A stretch of DNA of 64,000 nt from positions 5,766,001-5,830,000 of the forward strand of contig NZ_CP024190.1 in NCBI RefSeq assembly GCF_003391395.1, written 5' to 3'. Position 1 is the first letter of the stretch, and each line of letters opens with the position of its first letter. The notes below the pieces were generated by a model. The model saw only the letters and a program-made list of their open reading frames with translations. It was not told where the DNA came from and did no database searches. Shown piece by piece: positions 1 through 9,757 of this stretch. The position numbers were made by a program, and so were the translations under genes. Source of the stretch: Mycobacterium marinum (GTDB taxonomy: Bacteria; Actinomycetota; Actinomycetes; Mycobacteriales; Mycobacteriaceae).

Positions 1-1180
1 GGGAAGCCCAGTTGGGATTGGCGCCCAGGCCGGCCGACATCAGCTCGGAGTCGAACATGACGTCTTCGACCTCGCCGTAATCACCGTCGGCGGTCAGCGG
101 CCACAGCTGGATGCGGGGCAACGCCTCGATCCGGTAGCTGACCACCAGGTGGGCGGCAAAGGCGTCCACGCCGTCCAGGCGCACGTCCTCGCGATGCGGG
201 ATGAGGGTGCGTTGCCGGGTCGGGTCGTCGACGGGTGCCTCCACCAGGGTGAAGTTCACCGCGCCGTCGTTGTGCAGGATGAGGAACCGGTCCTGCCCAC
301 CGATCACGGCGTGTTCCACCGAATACTCGACGCCCTCGCGGCGCGGCAGCACGATGGTGAATTGGGCGCTGGGGTCGGCCGAATCCGCGTAGCGCATCTC
401 GGAGGTCACCGAGGAGCCCGCCGCGATGAAAATGTACTTGTTGCTGCGGGTACGTCCGACGCCCAGCCAGAATCGTTCGTCGGGCTCGTGGTAGACCCGT
501 TCCGACGATCCGGGTGAGCCGAGCCGGTAGCGCCACACCGTGTCCGGGCGCCAGGCGGCGTCAACGGTGATGTAGTAGACGGTGCGGTGGTCGGCGGCCC
601 ATGTCGCGCCCGCGCCGATGTCTGCGATTTCATCCGGGTAGCGCTGGCCGGTACGTAAGTCCTTGAACCGCAAGGTGTAACGCTCGTCGCCGACCACATC
701 TACCGAATAGGCCAGCACGTTGTCGTCCAGGCTGACACTGGCCGCGCCCAAGGCGAAGAAATCGTGGCCTTCGGCTTCCTCGTTCTCGTCGAGCAGAACC
801 TGTTCGCCCGGTATCTCGGTGTGCTCGTCGAATTGCGGCGGATTCCAGTCGTCCGGGTCTGCGGCCGGGCAACGACAGTGCACGCCGTACTGTCTTCCCT
901 CGAACGTGCGGGCGTAGTACCACCAGTTGCCGCGCCGCGTCGGAACCGAGAGATCCGTTTCCTTGGTGCGGGCTTTGATCTCATCGAAGATCTTCTGCCG
1001 CAACGGCTCGAGATGCGCAGTGGTCTGATCGGTATAGGTGTTTTCGGCCTCGAGATGTGCGATGACTTCGACGCTGTCCTTGTCGCGCAGCCACTCGTAG
1101 GGGTCCACAAAGACGTCGCCGTGGTGCTCCCGGCGAGTCTCGACGCGCTTGGCGACGGGGGGAAGGGTGTGATCGGTCAT
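1..1180 (-). CDS. ptrB: Protease II / prolyl oligopeptidase family peptidase (N-terminal part)
   Basis: Cytoplasmic serine oligopeptidase of the S9A family, which cuts short peptides after basic residues. The frame is open from the ATG (MTDHTLPPVAKRV) to the window edge, about 393 codons. The N-terminal VDPYEWLRDKD stretch and the following beta-propeller are typical of the family; the catalytic Ser/Asp/His lie in the missing C-terminal half. The ATG overlaps the purC stop by four bases (ATGA), so it is translationally coupled to purC. In H37Rv the gene is split by a frameshift into ptrBa and ptrBb near codon 236; here I read straight through that zone without a break. Identification is confident; function of the whole protein cannot be judged from this part. 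Confidence 0.9.
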   Translation of the reverse strand, partial: MTDHTLPPVAKRVETRREHHGDVFVDPYEWLRDKDSVEVIAHLEAENTYTDQTTAHLEPLRQKIFDEIKARTKETDLSVPTRRGNWWYYARTFEGRQYGVHCRCPAADPDDWNPPQFDEHTEIPGEQVLLDENEEAEGHDFFALGAASVSLDDNVLAYSVDVVGDERYTLRFKDLRTGQRYPDEIADIGAGATWAADHRTVYYITVDAAWRPDTVWRYRLGSPGSSERVYHEPDERFWLGVGRTRSNKYIFIAAGSSVTSEMRYADSADPSAQFTIVLPRREGVEYSVEHAVIGGQDRFLILHNDGAVNFTLVEAPVDDPTRQRTLIPHREDVRLDGVDAFAAHLVVSYRIEALPRIQLWPLTADGDYGEVEDVMFDSELMSAGLGANPNWAS

Positions 1181-2070
1181 GCGCCCGGCCCGATCCATTC
1201 GCCGAAACTGAGACCCGAAATTCGTTCGTAGGCTTCGATGTAGCGCTCCCGTGTGGCTTCGATGATGTGATCCGGCAACGGGGGTGGCGGCTGATCACCG
1301 CCGCGGTCCCAACCGGATTCCGCACTGGTGAGCCAGTTGCGGACGAATTGCTTGTCGAAGCTGTTCTGGACCACCCCGGCCCGGTACTCATCGGCGGGCC
1401 AGTACCGCGACGAATCGGGGGTGAAGATCTCATCGGCCAGCAGCAGGTTACCGTCGCGGTCGGCGCCGAATTCGAACTTGGTGTCGGCGATGATGATTCC
1501 TCTGGTCAGGGCGTGGTCGGCGGCCTTGACGTAGATCTGCAGGGTGCGGTCGCGCAGCTGGTTGGCGCGTACCCCACCAACCGTCTCGATCACTTGGGCG
1601 AAGGAAATGTTTTCATCGTGGTCACCCAGCTCGGCCTTGGTGGCCGGGGTGAACAGTGGCTCGGCGAACTTGCTGGCCTCGACCAGGCCAGGCGGCAGGG
1701 CGATACCGCAGACCTTCCCACTCGCCTGGTAGTCCAGCAGCCCTGACCCGGTCAGATAGCCGCGGGCCACGCATTCCACCGGAAGCATCTCCAGCTGGCG
1801 CACCACCAGCGCGCGACCAAGCACCTCGTCGGGGATCCGCGGGTCGTCCGGGGGGCCGGCCAGGTGGTTGGGGGCGTCGACCAGGCCGAAGAAAAACACG
1901 CTCATCGCGGTCAGGATGCGGCCCTTGTCCGGGATCATGCTGTCGAGCACGTAGTCGTAGGCCGAGATCCGGTCGGAAGCGACCAGCAGCAGATGCTCGT
2001 CGTCCACGCGGTAAAGCTCGCGAACCTTGCCGCTGGCCAGGTGCTGGTAGTCGGACAATTGGGGGCGCAT
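1177..2070 (-). CDS. purC: SAICAR synthetase
   Basis: Phosphoribosylaminoimidazole-succinocarboxamide synthase, which joins aspartate to CAIR with ATP in de novo purine synthesis. The 297-residue protein shows the family N-terminus (SGKVRELYRVDDEHLLLVASDRISAYD), the SVFFFGLV region, the VVRQLEMLPVECVARGYLTGSG signature and the IADTKFEFG/DEIFTPDSSRYWP motifs. Length equals that expected for mycobacterial PurC. It is the promoter-proximal gene of a purC-ptrB pair (four-base overlap). A TAGGCT hexamer ends seven bases before the ATG, so the transcript is probably leaderless. Confidence 0.97.
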   Translation of the reverse strand: MRPQLSDYQHLASGKVRELYRVDDEHLLLVASDRISAYDYVLDSMIPDKGRILTAMSVFFFGLVDAPNHLAGPPDDPRIPDEVLGRALVVRQLEMLPVECVARGYLTGSGLLDYQASGKVCGIALPPGLVEASKFAEPLFTPATKAELGDHDENISFAQVIETVGGVRANQLRDRTLQIYVKAADHALTRGIIIADTKFEFGADRDGNLLLADEIFTPDSSRYWPADEYRAGVVQNSFDKQFVRNWLTSAESGWDRGGDQPPPPLPDHIIEATRERYIEAYERISGLSFGEWIGPGA

Positions 2071-2076
2071 CGGGCC

Positions 2077-2082
2077 AGCCTA
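2077..2082 (-). promoter_or_regulatory. -10 hexamer TAGGCT of a leaderless purC promoter
   Basis: TAGGCT followed by six bases and the purC ATG matches the TANNNT-N6-start arrangement of mycobacterial leaderless promoters, placing transcription start at the A of ATG. Confidence 0.6.
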
Positions 2083-2134
2083 TCGGGCAACCAGACCGCC
2101 CCATTCTGCCGGGAGCTGTGCTGGTATCAGTGGT

Positions 2135-2755
2135 ATGAAATCGCGGTTCTTGCCCTACTCCACCAGGCCGCTCCGGTTGGCGATCCAATTGTTCAGCGAT
2201 ATCACCGTGGCCGTCTGGACCACGTTGTGGGTATTCGTCGGCATCGCCGTGCACCGCGCCATCTCGGCGATCGCCGAAGCGGGGCACCAGATCGAGACCG
2301 GCTCGCAAGGGGTCGCGGGCAACTTGGCCTCGGCGGGGCACGGCGCCCAGCACATCCCGTTGGTGGGCGATGCGGTCAGCAAGCCGATTGCCGCCGCGGC
2401 CGACGCCGCACTCGGCATCGCCGAGGCCGGACACAATCTGGATTCCACGGCGAGCTGGCTGGCGATCGTGCTCGCACTCGCGGTGGCCGCCACGCCGATC
2501 CTGGCCGTGGCCATGCCGTGGTTGTTCCTACGGTTGCGGTTCTTCCGGCGCAAGTGGACCGTGACGGCCCTGGCCGCCACGGCGGCGGGTCAGCAGCTGC
2601 TGGCCCTTCGGGCGTTGACCAACCGTCCAGCGGCCAAACTGGCCGCCGTCAGCGCGGATCCGGTTGGTGGCTGGCGCCGCGAGGATCCGGCCATCATCCG
2701 CGGCCTGGCCGCACTTGAATTGCGGGCGGCCGGGGTCAGGCTTCGCTACCGGTAG
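2135..2755 (+). CDS. Conserved membrane protein (Rv0779c-like)
   Basis: 206-residue protein of unknown function. The N-terminus (LFSDITVAVWTTLWVFVGIAVHRAISAI, about 21-48) and the segment near 110-140 (ASWLAIVLALAVAATPILAVAMPWLFLRLRFFRRKW) are hydrophobic, so two to three membrane spans are likely, with an alanine/glycine-rich region between them and a basic cytoplasmic tail. It is divergent from purC and its last ten bases overlap the 3' end of the alcohol dehydrogenase gene. Its place beside purC is the same as Rv0779c in H37Rv. No catalytic motif is visible. Confidence 0.8.
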   Translation: MKSRFLPYSTRPLRLAIQLFSDITVAVWTTLWVFVGIAVHRAISAIAEAGHQIETGSQGVAGNLASAGHGAQHIPLVGDAVSKPIAAAADAALGIAEAGHNLDSTASWLAIVLALAVAATPILAVAMPWLFLRLRFFRRKWTVTALAATAAGQQLLALRALTNRPAAKLAAVSADPVGGWRREDPAIIRGLAALELRAAGVRLRYR

Positions 2756-3807
2756 TCGATGACGACGCGGCCGTCGATCTGGCCGCGCTCCATGCGCTCG
2801 AAGACGTGGTTGATGTCTTCGAGCGCGGCGCCTTCCACCGTGGGGTGAATCAAACCGCGGGCGTAGAAGTCCAGCGCCTCGGCCATGTCCTGGCGGGTGC
2901 CGACAATCGAACCGCGAATCGTCAGGCCCTTGAGCACGATGTCGAAGATCGGCGCCGGGAAGTCCCCCGGGGGTAGCCCGTTGAACACGATCGTTCCGCC
3001 GCGCCGCGCCAGCCCGATGGCCTGCCCAAACGCCTGCGGATGCACGGCGGTGACCAGGACGCCGTGCACCCCGCCGGTGGCTTCTTGCACCTGCGCGACG
3101 ACATCGCTGGTACGGGCATTGACCACCAGTTCGGCGCCCAGCCGGGCGGCCAGCGCGAGCTTGTCGTCATCGATGTCGATGGCCACCACCCGCAACCCCA
3201 TCGCGCGGGCGTACTGCACGGCAACATGGCCGAGCCCGCCGATTCCTGAAATGGCGACCCACTGGCCCGGCCGGGTGTCGGTCACCTTGAGCCCCTTGTA
3301 GACGGTGACACCGGCGCACAGGATCGGCGCGACCTCGAGCGGGTCGGCACCGTCGGGGATGCGTGCCGCGTAGTCGGCGTTGACCAGCATGTGGGTGCCG
3401 AAGCTGCCGTTGACGGTGTAGCCGCCGTTGCGCTGGTTTTCGCACAGCGTTTCCCATCCGGTACGGCACTGTTCGCAGCTGCCGCACGCCGACCACAGCC
3501 AGGCATTGCCCACCTTGTCGCCGACCTTCAGGTCGGTGACGCCGTCCCCGAGCGCGACCACGGTGCCGCAGCCTTCATGCCCGGGAACGAACGGCGGGGC
3601 CGGCTTGACCGGCCAATCTCCACGTGCCGCATGCAGATCGGTGTGGCACACACCCGAGGTCTCGAGTTTGACAAGTGCCTCACCGTAGCCCGGGGTGGGC
3701 AACGCGACCTCCTTGATCTGCAACGGCTCGCCGAATCCGGTGACGACCGCCGCGCGCAGGGTTTCGGTCGCCTGCGTTGCACCTGGGTTAGCCAGTGTCT
3801 GGGTCAT
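2746..3807 (-). CDS. adhP: Zinc-dependent alcohol dehydrogenase (AdhP/AdhA type)
   Basis: Medium-chain NAD(P)-dependent dehydrogenase of 353 residues that oxidises primary alcohols to aldehydes. Catalytic zinc ligands are Cys54 (GVCHTDLHA), His77-Glu78 (GHEGCG) and a Cys in APILCAG; the structural zinc ligands are Cys108, Cys111, Cys114 and Cys122. The Rossmann motif GIGGLGHVAVQYA follows. It lies 50 bases downstream of the aldehyde dehydrogenase start region's operon partner on the same strand, so alcohol to aldehyde to acid oxidation can be encoded together. H37Rv does not have this pair at this site. Substrate (ethanol or another short alcohol) is inferred. Confidence 0.9.
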   Translation of the reverse strand: MTQTLANPGATQATETLRAAVVTGFGEPLQIKEVALPTPGYGEALVKLETSGVCHTDLHAARGDWPVKPAPPFVPGHEGCGTVVALGDGVTDLKVGDKVGNAWLWSACGSCEQCRTGWETLCENQRNGGYTVNGSFGTHMLVNADYAARIPDGADPLEVAPILCAGVTVYKGLKVTDTRPGQWVAISGIGGLGHVAVQYARAMGLRVVAIDIDDDKLALAARLGAELVVNARTSDVVAQVQEATGGVHGVLVTAVHPQAFGQAIGLARRGGTIVFNGLPPGDFPAPIFDIVLKGLTIRGSIVGTRQDMAEALDFYARGLIHPTVEGAALEDINHVFERMERGQIDGRVVIDYR

Positions 3808-3857
3808 GACGGTTCCAATCGTTGACGGTCTTGTTGGTGGGTCTTTTTCGAACGCGA

Positions 3858-5381
<1,524 letters not shown>

Positions 5382-5441
5382 GGTTTCACCTGCCTTAACC
5401 TGGCTTGATGGGGCTGTATGGAGTTTGTGCCACCCCGAAAA

Positions 5442-5457
5442 TGTGTCGGTCGTCACA
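5442..5457. promoter_or_regulatory. CRP/GlxR-like palindrome upstream of ald
   Basis: TGTGTCGGTCGTCACA matches the CRP-family consensus TGTGA-N6-TCACA at nine of ten fixed positions and is centred about 68 bases upstream of the aldehyde dehydrogenase ATG. In Corynebacterium, GlxR sites of this type control ald and adhA. Binding here is inferred. Confidence 0.5.
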
Positions 5458-5483
5458 AATCTAGGAACGCGAGGGTTGCAGCA

Positions 5484-5505
5484 CCGTTGCACGCCCCCGC
5501 AACGG
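5484..5505. repeat. Inverted repeat CCGTTGC-N8-GCAACGG
   Basis: Perfect seven-base arms with an eight-base loop lie just after the GAF-regulator stop codon and about 105-125 bases before the ald start. There is no T-tract, so it is either a tract-less terminator of the regulator gene or an operator for the ald promoter. Confidence 0.5.
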
Positions 5506-5512
5506 CGAAACC

Positions 5513-6787
5513 TCAGGCCAGATCGAAGTCCAGGCCAGCCAGGTGGCCCTGGGCCTGCGCCCGCCGTGGCGAGCCGGCCGGCGAGCGGTCGTAGAGCATT
5601 CGCCAGCCTTGCCGGTCATCGCGCGCCTCCGGCAGTCTGAGCCAATTCGCCAGGAGATCGGCATCGTTGGATGCGACAACGGCGGCCCGCAAGGTGTTGC
5701 TGAGCTCGGTGCGCACCCGCGCGATGCCCGGGGACACCGATTGCGGCAGCAACGCACCGGCGTAGTGGCGCAGCGCCTGGGCCAGGTCGCCGCGACGCAC
5801 GGCGTCGAAGACATCGCCGACATCGGTGGCGATGGGTTCGGTGAGCCGGTAGGGACGCGAGGCGATCAGGTGCTCCCCCACCACGCGACGCAGCCGTGAC
5901 ATCTCCGCGCGAATAGTCACGACATCGAGTTCGCGGTCATCGAGCAGCACGGCGAGGTGATCGGCGCTGAGCCCCTCGGGGTGCCGGTCGAGCAGGACCA
6001 GGATGTCGGCGTGACGACCGGTCAACATCGTCGGGCCCATCCCCGCGACCCGCCAGGTGGGTCGCTGCGCACCCAGCACCGACAGTTGCGCCTGTCGCGC
6101 CAGCTGCGGCTGCACAGCGCCGCTGCGCAGCAGGGCCAGCTGGCTTTCCACGGCGACGCCGGTGGCCCGCAACAACGCCAACGTCTGGGGTGAGGCGACG
6201 CTTTCGCCGCCGGTGAGGTCGATGGCCCCGATCAGCGCACCGGTCGACGGGTCGTGTACCGGCACCGCGGTGCAGTTCCACGGTTGCACCAAGCGGGAGA
6301 AGTGTTCTGATCCGCGAATCTGAAGCTCTCGATCCAGCGCCAGCGCGGTTCCGGGTGCGTTGGTGCCGGCGCCGCGCTCACTCCAGTCGGCCCCGGGCAC
6401 GAAGTCCATCGACTCGGCTTTTCGACAGGCGCGGCGGTCACCGTCCACCCACAGCAGGGTGCCGTCGGCGGACGTCACCGCGACAATCACGCCCGAGTCG
6501 GCAGCATCATCGATCAGCAGGCGACGAATGAGGGGAAGCACGGGCGCCAGTGGGTGCGCACTGCGCAGCCGCTCCACGGTGTCGGAGAGCTGCGCGATCT
6601 GCCCACCACCGCGGTCCGGGTCCACGCCGGTGGCCAGGCTGCGCCGCCAGCTGTCGGCGACGATACGCCGCACCGGAGTGGAATCCAGATATGTCGAATC
6701 GACCCGACCGGCAACGAACCGGTCCCGCAGGGCACGCAGCGCCGGCATCGAAAGCCGTGCTGCGGCTATCTCATTCGCAGTCCTCAT
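5513..6787 (-). CDS. GAF-domain transcriptional regulator
   Basis: About 424 residues. Residues roughly 90-220 form a GAF-like sensor (LLWVDGDRRACRKAESMDFVPGADWSERGAGTNAPG, then EHFSRLVQPWNCTAVPVHDPSTGALIGAIDLTGG), the arrangement seen in AcoR-type activators of acetoin and alcohol catabolism. There is no AAA+ sigma-54 domain; instead a winged-helix-like segment (ADILVLLDRHPEGLSADHLAVLL...VTIRAEMSRLRRVVG) and a helical C-terminus follow. It sits upstream of ald and adhP on the same strand and probably controls them in response to the alcohol or aldehyde. Start is uncertain: an in-frame TTG at 6802 and GTG at 6796 are alternatives. Confidence 0.75.
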   Translation of the reverse strand: MRTANEIAAARLSMPALRALRDRFVAGRVDSTYLDSTPVRRIVADSWRRSLATGVDPDRGGGQIAQLSDTVERLRSAHPLAPVLPLIRRLLIDDAADSGVIVAVTSADGTLLWVDGDRRACRKAESMDFVPGADWSERGAGTNAPGTALALDRELQIRGSEHFSRLVQPWNCTAVPVHDPSTGALIGAIDLTGGESVASPQTLALLRATGVAVESQLALLRSGAVQPQLARQAQLSVLGAQRPTWRVAGMGPTMLTGRHADILVLLDRHPEGLSADHLAVLLDDRELDVVTIRAEMSRLRRVVGEHLIASRPYRLTEPIATDVGDVFDAVRRGDLAQALRHYAGALLPQSVSPGIARVRTELSNTLRAAVVASNDADLLANWLRLPEARDDRQGWRMLYDRSPAGSPRRAQAQGHLAGLDFDLA

Positions 6788-7005
6788 CGTTGCCACCAGC
6801 AATACCTTCGCGGTGCGCTCACCTGCGACTCAGTGAGCGCGCATGACTCACGATAACTGAATCCGCGCCCACCAGGCAGGGGCCTTTGGCCCCGCCACCG
6901 AAGGCGCCGACCAGCAACGCCGACCGCCCGGCCGCGCCGCGTCGTCCCTACCGGGATGCGACCCTGGCTAACCCAAGTCGCGAGCGCCCTCGCACCCGCC
7001 GCGCC

Positions 7006-8214
7006 TCAGCCCGCGACGGTAGCCAATGCCGGCCCCCAAGTGGCCGGCAGCATCGGCATTGCCGGGCCATCGCCAACCTCGGCGCCAGCCAACGTGGTAA
7101 GTCCGCTCGGCTGCGCCACGATCCCCTTGCTGGCGGTGCTGACAAATCCCCACGGGGCGGCACCCTGATCACTTGCCGCCACCGCCGGCACATCCACCGA
7201 AGCCACCGTCGATGCCGAATCGGACAGCGGTTGGGGCGCTATCGCGTGATGCGCGCTGACCAGCACCTCCCTGGATCTCTCCGCAACCCGTTCGCCCTCG
7301 GCGAGGTCGGCATTCGCCATCTGCACGTCATAGAGGTGGCGCCCCACACCGAGCGGCACGCTCACCGGCACCGCAATCTCGGCGCCAGAAGTGAGCACCG
7401 GAGCTGCCGCGAGAAATCCGACAAAGTACCCGATGATGATTTGGGCATACGACAACGAAATTACGGGAATCCACGAAAAGAATTGACCGAGAAGAGTGCT
7501 GAAGAAAAATACGACCGCTTGCACTGGAAATGCAACTATGGCCACCAGCGCCGCAAGGACGGTGGCAATGCTGGGAGTCTCTATCGCAGCAAGGATCAAT
7601 GCGATCAGCGCTGCAAGCGGTGGTGTCGCGGCAGCTGCCGAGGCCGCGGGGCCGACGACCGCGGCTGCTTCACCGCCGGGTACAAGTATCCACGGGGCTG
7701 GGGCAATGTTTGGCGCCGCTAGCAACTCCCCCTGCGTAATCATTTGGTAGGTGCCCATCACGGCGGCCGCTTGGACCCACATCCGCACATAGTCCATCTC
7801 GTTCACGGCAATCGGGATCGTATTGACCCCGAAGAAATTCGTCGCCGACAGCACCGCGTGAACGGTGTGGTTTGCCGCCAGTTCGACCAAACTCGGCATC
7901 GCCGCCACCGCAGCGCCGTACGCAGCCACCACCACGTCGACCAGGGCGGCCTGGCGCGCGTAATCCGCGCTGACCTGGGTCAACCACGCAAGATAGCGCT
8001 CATTGGCAGCAGCATAACTCTGCTCGGCCGGGCCCCACCACACCTGGGGCACCGCACCCACCATGCCAGCGAGCTCCGCTGCGGCAGAGGCGTACTCGCC
8101 GCTCAACGACTTCCATGCGGCAGCAGACGCCAGCATCGGACCGGCGCCCGGGCCACTGCTGAGCAAGCCCGAGTGCACCTCCGGCGGCGAGGCCATCCAC
8201 ATAATCGCCGTCAT
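7006..8214 (-). CDS. PPE family protein, PPE-PPW subfamily
   Basis: 402-residue type VII secretion substrate. The N-terminal PPE domain begins MTAIMWMASPPEVHSGLLSSGPGAGPML and includes the WxG turn (VWWGPAEQSY); the C-terminus carries the PPE-PPW signature, a GFVST motif (for GFxGT) followed by PMLPATW (PxxPxxW). The middle is hydrophobic (ALIALILAAIETPSIATVLAALVAIVAFPVQAVVFFF), suggesting membrane association. The ATG at 8214 follows GGGGAGAGGA and gives the canonical PPE start; the open frame continues 15 codons upstream. No PE partner is adjacent, so it would rely on a PE protein encoded elsewhere. Confidence 0.92.
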   Translation of the reverse strand: MTAIMWMASPPEVHSGLLSSGPGAGPMLASAAAWKSLSGEYASAAAELAGMVGAVPQVWWGPAEQSYAAANERYLAWLTQVSADYARQAALVDVVVAAYGAAVAAMPSLVELAANHTVHAVLSATNFFGVNTIPIAVNEMDYVRMWVQAAAVMGTYQMITQGELLAAPNIAPAPWILVPGGEAAAVVGPAASAAAATPPLAALIALILAAIETPSIATVLAALVAIVAFPVQAVVFFFSTLLGQFFSWIPVISLSYAQIIIGYFVGFLAAAPVLTSGAEIAVPVSVPLGVGRHLYDVQMANADLAEGERVAERSREVLVSAHHAIAPQPLSDSASTVASVDVPAVAASDQGAAPWGFVSTASKGIVAQPSGLTTLAGAEVGDGPAMPMLPATWGPALATVAG

Positions 8215-8277
8215 CGAGTCCTCTCCCCTCAGCGGCCCATCCCAAGAGCCGCGTCGCACACTACCTACCGCGAACTA

Positions 8278-8315
8278 TAGGTACCCAAAGCAACCTTAGG
8301 TACCCGAAGCGACTT
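8278..8315 (+). repeat. Two tandem 19-bp units upstream of the PPE gene
   Basis: TAGGTACCCAAAGCAACCT is followed immediately by TAGGTACCCGAAGCGACTT: 15 of 19 positions agree. Each unit carries the palindromic core GGTACC. They lie 64-101 bases upstream of the PPE ATG, a position suited to an operator. The rest of 8316-8500 holds nothing I recognise. Confidence 0.6.
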
Positions 8316-8500
8316 GTCTCACTTGGGGTTTGACCTGTGACGGTGGACACCCGGCAGATGAGAATAGTAGCCGATATCGGACACTATAGCGGATGGGTAG
8401 GCCATCGCGCTAAAATGCACCACCACACATCGATGGCCGCCCAGGTAGCTCCGGGACGAGCGCGACCCATGGCGTCAGCCGGGCCGGCTACCCGATAGCG

Positions 8501-9757
8501 CTAACGACCAAACAGTTCTACGACCAGGTGTCGGATCCCGGTGTGCCGGTTACTGCGGGTCCATTCGACCGGCTGGCCAACCAGCACGGCACCAAACCGG
8601 CCGAGCAGCTCCTCGAACAACACGCGCAGCTCCAGCCGGGCCAGATTGGCCCCCAGACAATAGTGAACGCCTTGTCCGAATCCCAAGTGCGGGTTCGGCT
8701 TTCGCGTGATGTCGAACTCGTCGGCGTGGTCGAATATCCGGGCATCGCGGTTGGCGGAGCCTTCCCAGATCTGCACCTTCTGCCCGGCCTCGATCGAGCA
8801 CCCGGCCAAGGTGACGTCACGGGTGGCGGTACGCCGTTTGGACGGAGACGGCGACGTCCAGCGCACCATCTCCTCGACCGCCGTCGGTAACAAGTCGAGA
8901 TCGCCACGCAGCGCGCGCAGTTGTTCTGGATGCTCGGCCAGCGCCAGCAGCCCACCCGCCACCGCGTTGCGTGTCGTCTCCGCCCCAGCGCTGAACAGCA
9001 GGCTGAAGAACAGGTACAGCTCGAGGTCGGACAGGGCCGGCTCATCTCCCCCGTCCACCATTGCGTTGGCCACCACGGACAGCATGTCGTCGGTGGGCGC
9101 GGCACGCTTGGATGCGATCAGCTCCTGGCCGTAGGAGTACATCCGCGACGCGGCCTCCTCGGCCGTCTGCGCGACCGACAGCTGCGAAACCGCCGCCTTG
9201 CGCGAACCACCGAAATCGAACTGGGGCTCAATGGCCTCGAATAGCCAATGACGTTCGGATTCAGGCACTCCCAGCAGGATGCAGATCATCTGCATCGGCA
9301 GTTCCGCGGCCACGTCCACCAGGAAGTCGAAAGGTTCACCCGGCACCACCGCGTCCAGGAGCAGCCGGGTCCGGGCACGCAGGTCGTCCTCCACCCGGCG
9401 AATCATCCGCGGTGTCAACCCGGAGCTGACCAGCCGCCGAATCTGCGCATGCCGCGGGTCATCCATCATGTTGAGCACCTGTCCCGCGATGGCCAGGTCC
9501 TGCAACAAGGTGCCGCCAAAGGGGCGCTGCCCGCCGGTGACCGAGGAGTACGTCACCGGGTCACGAAGCACCTCGAGAGTTTCCGGGTACGTGGCCACCG
9601 ACCAGAAGCCTTCTCCGTCGGGGGTGTTGTCGGTCGGCTCGTGCCAGTACACCGGGGCTTCGCGGCGATGGATCGCGAACAGCTCGTGCGGGAAACCGGC
9701 GGCGAAGTTGTCCAGATCGGTGAAGTCGATCTTGGAGAGCACGCCGCCGGATGTCAC
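8501..9757 (-). CDS. cyp126: Cytochrome P450 CYP126
   Basis: 418-residue soluble P450. The I-helix oxygen-activation motif is AGAETTRNA, the K-helix region is VEEMVRW, and the haem-binding loop is FGQGVHYCLGANLARLE with the thiolate cysteine. It starts at a GTG that overlaps the purB stop by four bases (GTGA), so it is co-transcribed and coupled with purB, as Rv0778 is in H37Rv. The physiological substrate is unknown. Confidence 0.93.
   Translation of the reverse strand: MTSGGVLSKIDFTDLDNFAAGFPHELFAIHRREAPVYWHEPTDNTPDGEGFWSVATYPETLEVLRDPVTYSSVTGGQRPFGGTLLQDLAIAGQVLNMMDDPRHAQIRRLVSSGLTPRMIRRVEDDLRARTRLLLDAVVPGEPFDFLVDVAAELPMQMICILLGVPESERHWLFEAIEPQFDFGGSRKAAVSQLSVAQTAEEAASRMYSYGQELIASKRAAPTDDMLSVVANAMVDGGDEPALSDLELYLFFSLLFSAGAETTRNAVAGGLLALAEHPEQLRALRGDLDLLPTAVEEMVRWTSPSPSKRRTATRDVTLAGCSIEAGQKVQIWEGSANRDARIFDHADEFDITRKPNPHLGFGQGVHYCLGANLARLELRVLFEELLGRFGAVLVGQPVEWTRSNRHTGIRHLVVELFGR

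Noticed and set aside
8336..8351. TGTGACGGTGGACACC as a second CRP site upstream of the PPE gene
   Set aside because: Only the left half fits; the right half matches three of five positions.
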